In this document: positions 9,881 to 18,307 of the stretch, piece after piece
Layout: every line of letters starts with the position of its first letter
Numbering within the stretch: position 1 is the first letter of the stretch
NCBI GenBank assembly: GCA_006247105.1
Contig: CM016925.1
Location: 62,001-126,000 of the forward strand
Direction: 5' to 3'
Origin: Giardia muris
Taxonomy: Eukaryota; Fornicata; Diplomonadida; Hexamitidae
DNA length: 64,000 nt
Made by a program: the position numbers and the translations under genes
The notes under the pieces: generated by a model
Databases searched by the model: none
What the model was told of the DNA's origin: nothing
The model's input: the letters and a program-made list of their open reading frames with translations, nothing else

Positions 9881-10648
9881 TCACTGGTGCCTCTCCGCCT
9901 CCTCGAGGACCTCCCGTGCTGCCGGACGGTCTTTGGGGTCCTTCGAGAGCATCCGGGAGATGAGAGCAGCAAGTTCTGAGGGACGACCCTCAAGATGAGG
10001 AGCGGATGTCTCGTTGAGGACAGCTGCTACGTTCCTGAATGGGAGCCTCCCAGTGCACATCTCGTACGCTACTACTCCCAGGGCCCAGACGTCGACGGAC
10101 TTGCCATACCTCTCCTCCCGGTGGATCTCGGGGGCCATGTAAGGCTTCGTCCCCGCGTATGTACCCATCTGAGACGAGTCCTCGAGCACCTTTGCAACTC
10201 CGAAGTCCCCAAGGACGCACCTCCCATCGGAAGAGAGGAAGACGTTATCAGGCTTCAGGTCCCTGTGGACAAGTCTCTTCTCGTGGAGGTATGCGAGGGC
10301 GGCCGCTACTTCCCGGATCACCCTCCAGACCTCCCGGTCGGTGTAGGGACGTCCTGCATTCTTCCTTCTGTTCATCTCCTCACGAAGGTCCCCACAACAG
10401 AGGTCCATAACGAGAACGTAGGTGCTGTCGAGGTCGTTCTCTTCTCCCCTGATGCACCGGATGATGTTCGGATGGTCGAGGGAGAGGTGCATTCGAGCCT
10501 CCTTGCGAAGCTTCTCCCTTCCCTCGTCACTACATCTTCCAAGGCTGACGACCTTGACCGCCACGTTCCGGCCGTTCCCATGGCCTGCATAGACATCCCC
10601 AAAGGCACCTCTTCCGAGCACGGCGGTCAGGTGGTACTCCGAGAAGGC
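9881..10648 (-). CDS. NEK-like protein kinase domain, no in-frame ATG (copy 1)
   Basis: A complete kinase domain is visible: glycine loop GRGAFGDVY, VAVK lysine, helix C glutamate (KEARM), catalytic loop HRDLKPDN, DFG, and APE in subdomain VIII. All key residues are present, so it could be active. The open frame begins after a TGA near 10700 and contains no ATG before the glycine loop; the first in-frame ATG (KEARM) would delete the ATP-binding loop. Bases 10130-10649 match the kinase copy at 36500-37019 with only about four differences that I can find, while the C-terminal third diverges. It is either a pseudogene or a cassette that once followed an ankyrin region. Nearest type: Giardia NEK kinases. 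Confidence 0.75.
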   Translation of the reverse strand, partial: AFSEYHLTAVLGRGAFGDVYAGHGNGRNVAVKVVSLGRCSDEGREKLRKEARMHLSLDHPNIIRCIRGEENDLDSTYVLVMDLCCGDLREEMNRRKNAGRPYTDREVWRVIREVAAALAYLHEKRLVHRDLKPDNVFLSSDGRCVLGDFGVAKVLEDSSQMGTYAGTKPYMAPEIHREERYGKSVDVWALGVVAYEMCTGRLPFRNVAAVLNETSAPHLEGRPSELAALISRMLSKDPKDRPAAREVLEEAERHQ

Positions 10649-10935
10649 TATCGGGAACGAGGATGAATGTAGAAGTAATCCTGGAGTCTTTTGTCTTCTG
10701 GATGCTCACCCGAAGTCCAGTCCTTCTCCCTCCTCAGGTTCTACTTCGGAAGGGGAAATCTGGCACTCTCCTCATGCCCTCTTTTCACCGTCTATATCAA
10801 GGGTATTTAGCCACGACTGTCACATATAACGGCCTCGGATGGGCATGGCTAGCGACAACGGTGTCTCCTAACATCGTGGGATCGAACGATGAGCCACCAT
10901 TCAGACCAATCTTTTGTTGTAGTTGGCTGGGCAGT

Positions 10936-12297
10936 TTATTCAGTGCCAATTCTTTGGCGTCTCGATACCTTTGCAAGGTCCTGCTTGAGATGGCGAAGAT
11001 TCTCAATCTGCACATCGAGGTCCACGTCATCGTGCCCGCTAAAGTCATAATCCACACTGTAGCCGTCAAGAGCTACAGGAGGAGGCAATATTCCTCCATC
11101 AGCACTCCCATGACTGCTCTGCGTGCGCCTGGACTCGGAGCTTGTTAAGTACAGGCCAGCACGCATAGGGGGCTCATTGGGAGATATGCTGGCATCCGGC
11201 CGTGGGCCACTAACAGTTCTACTTAGAGATTCCAAAAGGGGTGTGTCAAAATCGTCAATCCCGGCGTCAAGAAGGGCCCCACCTATGTCAACTAAGCGTT
11301 GGCCATCAGTATAGGCCGGCTGCTCCGAGATAACTATTCGCGCGACGTTGATGAGTAAACCAAGAACTCGTTGGTATTGTATATTGAGAGCCTCAAGTAC
11401 CTGATTCGCAGCCTGAAGCTCACCCTTCGCGGTATCGACAGCCTTACGTAGTTGCTCCTGATCTTTGGAGCCATCGTCCATAGCATTAGAGAGTGTTGCG
11501 TTTTGCTCGCGAAGATAAGCAATCTGCTCGTCCCGGTCCGCCATAAGAACCTCCAAGCGCTTGAGCTGTGTCTCGAGTGCGAGGCAGGATTCACAGGGAA
11601 CTGGTGACGTTGTCCCCAGTGGAAGTAACTGCTCTACAAAGCTTGTGCTATAAGAGTCCGGCGCTCCAATAAGGAATGCTGGGGCCTGGCTACCCGACAA
11701 GGAGGTAGACAGCTCAATTGTCTGTATGGCACAATCCTCGCGCCGAGAATGTGCATCCTGAAGAGTGCCAAGTTCGAGTAAGAGGTCTTCTTGTACGGCT
11801 TCAAGACTTGCACGAAGGGCCGCCTCCTCCTTTTGCGCAGCCTGTGCGGAGGCAAGCTCGTCCCTAAGTCTTGCGTTTTCTGCCTCAAGGTGTTCAACCT
11901 CTGTACGGTCAGGAGCCTTTGAAGAACCTCTTCGTCGAAGAGCCTCGACCTCGCCCTGCTTTTCCCGAAGTCCGCGTGCCGCGACGGTTGTTGCTGCCGT
12001 GATTTCCGCGATCAATTCTCTACCGCGGGTATTATCTGCTCGAAGTCGAGCGTTTTCAGCCTCAAGCATCTCAAGACGCTTGCGATTGGCACCATCATTT
12101 GCGATCGCGAGGAGCAGCTCCTCATTGACGCGCAAGTCGCTGGCACGAAGCCGGAGCGCCCCTTTGAGCCGATTAACGTAGGCTCCTAAAGCTTTAGCTT
12201 CTCGGGTATGTGCCACGACCTCACCCCGCAATCTCTGAACCTCGAGCCGAAGAGAGGCGAGCTCTGCATCATGACGTAGACGATCTCTTGTGGTCAT
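10936..12297 (-). CDS. Coiled-coil protein of unknown function
   Basis: The 453-residue protein begins at an ATG (12297). Residues 1 to about 290 are almost continuous coiled coil, with heptads of L, A, E and R (VQRLRGEVVAHTREAK, LEAENARLRDEL). The C-terminal third is less ordered and Ser/Pro-rich. A cytoskeletal or basal-body role would fit such a protein in Giardia, but nothing in the sequence fixes it. The region upstream to the next gene is A/T-rich. Confidence 0.8.
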   Translation of the reverse strand: MTTRDRLRHDAELASLRLEVQRLRGEVVAHTREAKALGAYVNRLKGALRLRASDLRVNEELLLAIANDGANRKRLEMLEAENARLRADNTRGRELIAEITAATTVAARGLREKQGEVEALRRRGSSKAPDRTEVEHLEAENARLRDELASAQAAQKEEAALRASLEAVQEDLLLELGTLQDAHSRREDCAIQTIELSTSLSGSQAPAFLIGAPDSYSTSFVEQLLPLGTTSPVPCESCLALETQLKRLEVLMADRDEQIAYLREQNATLSNAMDDGSKDQEQLRKAVDTAKGELQAANQVLEALNIQYQRVLGLLINVARIVISEQPAYTDGQRLVDIGGALLDAGIDDFDTPLLESLSRTVSGPRPDASISPNEPPMRAGLYLTSSESRRTQSSHGSADGGILPPPVALDGYSVDYDFSGHDDVDLDVQIENLRHLKQDLAKVSRRQRIGTE

Positions 12298-12430
12298 TAA
12301 AAAGATGGAAGCTGAGCTGCTTATAATTTATTCCCACTGGAAAGCATTCTTCTGAGCGTCCACTTATCTCTTATCAGTGACCTGAATGGTTATCTAGCTA
12401 CTGAATGACCTAATTGATGAGAACAACGTT

Positions 12431-12646
12431 CTAATCCCCCGTTTTCGGGTATGGAATGAGTGTTCCATATCGAAGTTGTCTTTCTTCAATCGTTGTTATC
12501 GTACTACATCCTGAGCTCTTGCTCATACGCAATATGCTTGGCTCCAGGCTTGAGGTGAATAGTCTTTCAACCCACATGATGTGCCAGACTTCTATAAGGT
12601 TTGGTGATAGGGATTTGGATGTTTCACCTTTCAACGCGTCCACCAT
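12431..12646 (-). CDS. Possible small protein, 71 residues
   Basis: This frame starts at an ATG and its composition looks like protein (IEVWHIMWVERLF, TTIEERQLRYGTLI), but no family is recognised. It occupies the only sizeable open frame in the 12298-12746 spacer. The frame extends further upstream only to a TTG. It could equally be chance. Confidence 0.3.
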   Translation of the reverse strand: MVDALKGETSKSLSPNLIEVWHIMWVERLFTSSLEPSILRMSKSSGCSTITTIEERQLRYGTLIPYPKTGD

Positions 12647-12746
12647 AGGTGGCGCGTCAGTATAGCTACAACCCCATCTTGGAAGCGAGTCCGGGGTGCC
12701 ATTCACTTCTCTTATCCTCCCCTCTTCCAATTGAGAGGTGAGGATA

Positions 12747-13298
12747 TTAATCCTTCTTCTTGCTTAGGATTCCTCGCAGTTGCTCACAGACTGGACCATA
12801 AACGCGCTCGACGTTCAGCCCCACAAGCCTTCCATCAACGTCATAGAAAGTACCGATCGATTCCCGTGATAGTTCCTGTCGCTTGAATGAGACGACGTAC
12901 TCCGCTGTAGATACATCGAGACGGCCCGAGACGCGTACCTTCTGGCCCTCTTCATCACGTAGGACTAGGATCGTCCGATCCCACGTATCGAGGAAGCGAT
13001 ACACATAGTAGAATGACCAAAAGAGAACCACTCCTACAGCGAGAAAGGGTCTCTGCTCGTCGAAGGTAAGACCGCCGATGGCTGGGAGGGCGACAGTAAG
13101 GCCGGCGATCAGTACGGTAAGCCAGCCCACGACTAGAACGGGAAGCTTGGGTGATTGGACTTGAGTCAGACCTCCAGCATACGCGAGCTCCGTTATGGCC
13201 TTGACAAGGGTCTGCTCCACCTCGAGCTGGTTGTCCAAGTTGATTCGCGTCCGGTCTACGACGAGCTTCGAGTGTCGTGCTGGTTTCGATACTGGCAT
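12747..13298 (-). CDS. SPCS2: Signal peptidase complex subunit 2 (SPC25 family)
   Basis: The 183-residue protein has the family layout: a soluble N-terminus, two closely spaced hydrophobic helices (LPVLVVGWLTVLIAGLTVAL and RPFLAVGVVLFWSFYYVYRF), then a cytosolic beta-rich C-terminal domain. It is a non-catalytic subunit of the ER signal peptidase complex that removes signal peptides from secreted and surface proteins, such as the VSPs and the high-cysteine protein here. The ATG at 13298 was preferred over a GTG 18 codons upstream, which would overlap the divergent MRT4 gene. Only 32 bp separate the two start codons. Confidence 0.8.
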   Translation of the reverse strand: MPVSKPARHSKLVVDRTRINLDNQLEVEQTLVKAITELAYAGGLTQVQSPKLPVLVVGWLTVLIAGLTVALPAIGGLTFDEQRPFLAVGVVLFWSFYYVYRFLDTWDRTILVLRDEEGQKVRVSGRLDVSTAEYVVSFKRQELSRESIGTFYDVDGRLVGLNVERVYGPVCEQLRGILSKKKD

Positions 13299-13330
13299 CA
13301 GGGAAATGAAATTGTTGTCATTCGAGCACC
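13299..13330. promoter_or_regulatory. Bidirectional promoter, SPC25/MRT4
   Basis: Thirty-two bases lie between two divergent ATGs. The A/T-rich core (gaaatgaaattgttgtcatt) is the only space for both promoters, as in other compact Giardia gene pairs. Confidence 0.55.
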
Positions 13331-14062
13331 ATGGCCAAGTCAAAGCGGGCACGTGTCATTCCCCTCACTAAGGTCGAGAAAAAGCCTCGCGAGTGGAAGG
13401 AGCAGCTCATCCGGAACATCCGAGAGTCCTTCGACACGTATGGTGATGTGTATGTGATCGAGGCCCATAACATGACCAACTGGGCCTGGAACCAGTTGCG
13501 TACTCAGACGAGGGCGACCAGCCGCCTCTTTATGGGGAAGAACCAGGTGATGCGCTTCGCTTTAGGTAAGTCTGAAGAGGATAGTTATCGTCAACGTACC
13601 TGGCAACTCGGACGTCTTCTTCGTGGCATGACCGGCTTACTGTTCACAAATGCCACCCGTGACGAACTGGAAAAGGCCCTTGCGGCCTCGAAAACAAACT
13701 GCAGTGCTGTGGGTGGAGATATCGCCACTGAAACTATTCTCATCCCAAAAGGCCCACTTGATCGTGATCGTTATTCCTTTTCTCTCGAACCAGAGCTGCG
13801 CAAACTCGGCTTACCAACACAGCTACAGAATGGTATCATTCATGTGATGGGTGATTACACTATCTGCCAGGAAGGCCAACAATTGACTGCGGCACAGGCG
13901 CGGTTGCTCAACCATTTCGGCCACTCTCTTGGACAACGGTCTCTCTCGATACGCGGGGTTTGGCATAAGGCAACCGAGGACCTGGACATTCTCGACGAGG
14001 ACTGCCTGGGATTGCTCGATGAGTCGCTTGATGAGGCGGAAGAAGATAGTGCTTCTCCTTAA
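13331..14062 (+). CDS. MRT4: Ribosome assembly factor MRT4 (uL10-like)
   Basis: The 243-residue product opens MAKSKRARVIPLTKVEKK, followed by KEQLIRNIRESFDTYGDVYV and LFMGKNQVMRFALG. These match the MRT4/P0-like family, which has the uL10 rRNA-binding domain but lacks the acidic stalk tail of P0. MRT4 occupies the P-stalk site of the pre-60S particle in the nucleolus and nucleus and is later exchanged for P0. The length is normal for MRT4 and too short for P0. The C-terminus is acidic (DEAEEDSASP). Confidence 0.87.
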   Translation: MAKSKRARVIPLTKVEKKPREWKEQLIRNIRESFDTYGDVYVIEAHNMTNWAWNQLRTQTRATSRLFMGKNQVMRFALGKSEEDSYRQRTWQLGRLLRGMTGLLFTNATRDELEKALAASKTNCSAVGGDIATETILIPKGPLDRDRYSFSLEPELRKLGLPTQLQNGIIHVMGDYTICQEGQQLTAAQARLLNHFGHSLGQRSLSIRGVWHKATEDLDILDEDCLGLLDESLDEAEEDSASP

Positions 14063-14083
14063 GAGTGTAGGATGTAAACGAAA

Positions 14084-17000
14084 ATGAGTACGCGTACATT
14101 GGAGTCTGAGGTGGCGAAGCTCGTCGCTACGTTGCGTTCTTTGCGGTACCCGACCTATGACATCGAGCGCGTACATGGGGGGCTCCTCCCTCCAATGGAC
14201 TACAACGGGGCGACGTCGGTTCTCCTAGACCTGATTCGCTGGCTTCAAATCGAGGCCCTTCCAGTCTATTCCGACTTCCTCTCTTGTTATGTCGCTAATC
14301 CAAAGAGTTTAGACCCGCAAGCATCGGTCTTCGTCATGTATAACACAATCATAGACCTTCTCCATTATGACCCACGGGTCGCTCCTGAAGCCTTCTTGGA
14401 CTCGGTTAGTGGAAGTATTGCGGCCGGGTTACACGAGGTACAGTACTACCGAGTCCGCACAGTGCGCATATATGCGAAGCTCCTATTCGACCTCGAAGCA
14501 CGCTGGATCCGGATCTCTTCAGAGAATATGCAGGAGACTCAGGGCTTCATTGTCCTTCTTCCACCCGACTTGAAGCCTCAAATGCCTCACGTCGCTCAGC
14601 GTTGGTTTAGACACCCTGGGATCAATACACACCCACAGTTGAACGCCCTTTATCGGGGTGCTGTCTCAGATACTGTTTCTACAGCGTCCGCGATATCGTA
14701 CCGTCCACCTGTGCAATACCCATATGAAACTCCTCCAGCTCGACCTTCGTCTGTTTCGACCACAAGAGCATACTACCTACACCATCCAGGTGAGAACCCT
14801 CCATCTATGCGCGCGGAGGCTCCAACCACAGAGCGTTTGGCTGCTAGTACACGAGACGCAGTCTACGTCGGCCCACGGGCTAGTTCATCCCTTCGTTCAC
14901 ACTCCCGTACTCGTTCACGGCCACAGTCACGCACCCGTAGCCGAGAGCGCTCGTCAATGGTCGCCGTTGACGTGGCTAGACTCCCCGAGGATGTGAAGTA
15001 CCGTCTGAGACGACAATGGGATCCTAACCCCGAGGAAGATATTTCTTCTGAGTATTCAGGTGACTATTCTTATTCCTATTCTGAGAATTCCGAGGAGAGC
15101 CTTGATAGGTCGCATCGCCATGAGCAACGACGAACTCGTACGTCCTCCAGGCGTGATCGTCAGCCACGACGTCACTCCCGACAGTACACGCGCCGAAAGA
15201 GTCGTGCCCCAACATTAGCGACCCGAGAGCTAGAGCACACTAGCAAGGTACGCGCGAAGAGTATTGAGCGAGGGGTCAACACCGATACTGGGCCAAACCA
15301 TTCGTCGTTGAAGGAAGACGCCTCGATCCAGTCGTCTCCGAGTGCAAATCCCAGAGGGCTTGTTCCCCTTTCACCTAGTTCCACCCAACGGCTTTCTGAC
15401 CAAAGAAACCTCCTCCAGCTCGGGCATGAGACGGCACAGAAGTACATCAACCCTCCCGTCGAAGTTCATGAATATCCACGCCAGTCGATGCCTCTTCAAC
15501 AAAGCTCCGTCTATCCCGCCTCGAATTCAGATCCGTCATCGCAACTACTGCAGACGACAGGTGTTATCCAACAGCCCGGAATGCTAGTTAGCGCGCAGTT
15601 ACCAGAACTGAATGTGCACAAATCCGTCGTGCCCTCTTCCAATTTTCCTGTCAGTAACAGCATAGCACCCGAGATGCGAGCTGTTCCATACCATTCTGAG
15701 GTCTCCTATCCTATGGGTGCAAGCGTGGCACCTCCGACCTATCAAGCGCACTTTCAGGGAATCCCACAGCCACAGCCACCCCAATACTATAGGATCGGAG
15801 GGGGGGATGGTCCTGTCCTTACTCCAGCTCATCCGCAGCATCCTCCTAGCCAGAGCGAGATCCCTTGCGAGACCAGTCAGTTGTATTGTCAATCTGCGCC
15901 GACCGCTGGGTCAACCCCGAATGTTATTCCTTCATATGGCCTCCTGAAGGATCCCTTGCGGCATGTAGATGTTTCTCACACTCAGCCCTCGTCACTTTCA
16001 AATGTGACACTTCCTCAGCCATCAACGACGCGGTCTTATCCCACTTCGCAACGATTTGATCCCCACTCTTCGGGAGGGGCCCCTTCTGCGCCTTCCGAAC
16101 CACCACTCTACCATATCGACTTACAAAGATCTCTTGGACAACGACTAGACCCAGAGTTGGAGGCTCGAATCAATGACGAGATCCATCGCGCAGAGGCTGA
16201 CTCTCGCACGCTAATTGAGTTGGAGAAAGGAGAGGTTATGCGTCAACGCGAACGTAGTTACACATCTTCACCGGGCAATGCACCTCCCACGGCAGAACTA
16301 ACCTCAGAACTGCCACAAGTATCACCATCTGCCACCCAACAGTTTCAAAGTTCACAAGTGTACGAAAAGACGGGATCCCGCTCTCCGAACGATGATAGCA
16401 CAGAACGTCTGGGAGCTTCCTCACGGATTCCACCCGTAGCAAGTCGTATCGCCGCGGCGATGGGTCAGTCACACGGTCCAGCATCCCTACCTCCAGATTA
16501 TACCAGCGTCGTTACTACCACGCTCTCAGATACTCCTCCAATGCCGCAAAGGACCTCCGGGCCGACGTACGCAGACAGCTTGATCGGCCGTGAGCTAACG
16601 AGCGGCTATAAACAGCGTGTAATGAACCTCATACAGGAATCAAGCTCGACACCCGACACCGCAACAGCCTACACCGTTGCAAACGATTTGATGCAACCTT
16701 ATCGGCATGTTCCTCAGCCGCTCGTCAGTCAACTTGCAAGCAGGACGTCACACAGCGGTTCTTCTGCTAGCACTGATCCCAGCTCATTGGCTTCACAGGT
16801 CCCATCCGGAGCCCAGCCCGTCCACGACTTGACCGCCGATGATCTTCGTCGAACCGAACGTCCCTTTGTCCCAGAAAGCACATCAAGCTCCACGATTCCT
16901 GAGCTGGTTATCTCTCAGCCCATCGAGTCTCGAGGGACACACTCTGTCTCTGCAAGCAATAGCATTGCAACGAGCGCGTATGGACGCAATACGCTCCCAC

Positions 17001-18295
17001 CAACATATTCCCTTCCACATGAGGCTTCGCGGCGCACGAATTACACGGAACCTTTGGCACAGTCGCGTGGAGACATCATTCTCCCACCAAACGACATATC
17101 CCAAGCTGTTGGAATTCTGACTCGCGAGATCGAAAGCGTCCAACGTGACCTCTCAACGGCCACGCACAATGCAACAGCCTCACTGTACAATACGGGTGCT
17201 GGAAGATTTGACGACCGAACGACAACCTCGAGCACGAGAGATTATCTCCCGCGCCCAACGTCTACTCCAACAACGGTATCCACCGACCACCACGCCGCAC
17301 GGTCGCAGCCGAACACAAGCGTTTTGAGCAGCGTGAATACTCTCTCACAGAAGAGTGTTCGTTTCCTCGACCCAAGCGCGAGTGTCTCTTCCGTTCATGA
17401 GATTGAGACGGACATTCCCACTGTTTCCTTACAAGAGTCGACCTCACTTCCTCAGCCATCGGTTGGAACCTCGTCTACCAACCTCTTCCGTCGAGGCTTC
17501 GATACTGAGAGCCGCCAGGTATTGAATAGTGCTGCCGACTCACTAACGCGCTCCTCCGGACGTCTTGACCGCATCAGCGAACTGAGCCAAGGGAATACTC
17601 GTAGCGAAGTGGTGCCATCACTCCCAACTCCTGATGAAACTTCATCCCGTAGTGACTATCGCGCTTCAAGGGGAAGATCCGATGGCAGCACGAGTCAACT
17701 ACTCCCAATGCCATCGAGTACCACAAACCCTGATATGATTTCGAGCACGGCCCAACCATCCTATACCAATCAGCGTGTGGGGCTTGCTCAGTCGACCGAA
17801 ATGATCTCCTCTGCTGCAAATCCGCCGATAGCCGCAACGACAATGACGCTCTCCCCTGGAGGGCCGAGTTATGCAACGGGGACGTACGAGAGCCCTAAGA
17901 GCCTAAGCATGGTGCCGCCGCAGCGCTATCCCGTCCCTCCAGCGCCGGGCGCTGCTGTTGACGCTCTTGGCCTACTCGTAGCCAATGCAGGGCGGGAAGG
18001 TACTCCTATCACAAACTCATCAGCCCCAACCACTGGGAGTTCGGAGGTCTTAAATCAGAGTACCGGGAGTGCGAAATACACCCCACTCAACGGGTACCAG
18101 AACGGAGGGGAGAAACCGGAGCAGGTGGATACCACTCGACTTCATGAGCTTCTTCGCCAAGGGAATCAGTTGATGAACGATGTCGACCGCATAGGAGACA
18201 AGTTTACGTCGACGATGGGTCCTTCGTCCACCACTGGGACGATCGCGGGAGCTGGAAGCCTAGGTAGCACAAGCGCGACATCAGCGATCCATTGA
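14084..18295 (+). CDS. Large CEP44-domain protein with disordered Ser/Pro-rich tail
   Basis: The 1,403-residue product has a folded helical N-terminus of about 150 residues (LVATLRSLRYPTYDIERV, FVMYNTIIDLLHYDPRVAP). It resembles the CEP44 domain of centrosomal proteins: a RLLNYP-like turn, then a run ending FHYKP-like. The remainder is low-complexity and probably disordered, rich in S, T, P, Q and R, with an RS/SR-like stretch near residues 265-290 and acidic SY repeats around 320-340. CEP44 binds microtubules and centrosomes, so a basal-body role is possible. The assignment rests on N-terminal pattern only. The gene starts 21 bp after MRT4. Confidence 0.65.
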   Translation: MSTRTLESEVAKLVATLRSLRYPTYDIERVHGGLLPPMDYNGATSVLLDLIRWLQIEALPVYSDFLSCYVANPKSLDPQASVFVMYNTIIDLLHYDPRVAPEAFLDSVSGSIAAGLHEVQYYRVRTVRIYAKLLFDLEARWIRISSENMQETQGFIVLLPPDLKPQMPHVAQRWFRHPGINTHPQLNALYRGAVSDTVSTASAISYRPPVQYPYETPPARPSSVSTTRAYYLHHPGENPPSMRAEAPTTERLAASTRDAVYVGPRASSSLRSHSRTRSRPQSRTRSRERSSMVAVDVARLPEDVKYRLRRQWDPNPEEDISSEYSGDYSYSYSENSEESLDRSHRHEQRRTRTSSRRDRQPRRHSRQYTRRKSRAPTLATRELEHTSKVRAKSIERGVNTDTGPNHSSLKEDASIQSSPSANPRGLVPLSPSSTQRLSDQRNLLQLGHETAQKYINPPVEVHEYPRQSMPLQQSSVYPASNSDPSSQLLQTTGVIQQPGMLVSAQLPELNVHKSVVPSSNFPVSNSIAPEMRAVPYHSEVSYPMGASVAPPTYQAHFQGIPQPQPPQYYRIGGGDGPVLTPAHPQHPPSQSEIPCETSQLYCQSAPTAGSTPNVIPSYGLLKDPLRHVDVSHTQPSSLSNVTLPQPSTTRSYPTSQRFDPHSSGGAPSAPSEPPLYHIDLQRSLGQRLDPELEARINDEIHRAEADSRTLIELEKGEVMRQRERSYTSSPGNAPPTAELTSELPQVSPSATQQFQSSQVYEKTGSRSPNDDSTERLGASSRIPPVASRIAAAMGQSHGPASLPPDYTSVVTTTLSDTPPMPQRTSGPTYADSLIGRELTSGYKQRVMNLIQESSSTPDTATAYTVANDLMQPYRHVPQPLVSQLASRTSHSGSSASTDPSSLASQVPSGAQPVHDLTADDLRRTERPFVPESTSSSTIPELVISQPIESRGTHSVSASNSIATSAYGRNTLPPTYSLPHEASRRTNYTEPLAQSRGDIILPPNDISQAVGILTREIESVQRDLSTATHNATASLYNTGAGRFDDRTTTSSTRDYLPRPTSTPTTVSTDHHAARSQPNTSVLSSVNTLSQKSVRFLDPSASVSSVHEIETDIPTVSLQESTSLPQPSVGTSSTNLFRRGFDTESRQVLNSAADSLTRSSGRLDRISELSQGNTRSEVVPSLPTPDETSSRSDYRASRGRSDGSTSQLLPMPSSTTNPDMISSTAQPSYTNQRVGLAQSTEMISSAANPPIAATTMTLSPGGPSYATGTYESPKSLSMVPPQRYPVPPAPGAAVDALGLLVANAGREGTPITNSSAPTTGSSEVLNQSTGSAKYTPLNGYQNGGEKPEQVDTTRLHELLRQGNQLMNDVDRIGDKFTSTMGPSSTTGTIAGAGSLGSTSATSAIH

Positions 18296-18301
18296 GTGAA
18301 A
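18295..18301 (+). terminator. Polyadenylation-type signal overlapping a stop codon
   Basis: AGTGAAA begins at the last base of the TGA stop of the CEP44-domain gene, as is typical for Giardia 3' ends (AGTRAA). Confidence 0.5.
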
Positions 18302-18307
18302 CTAACA

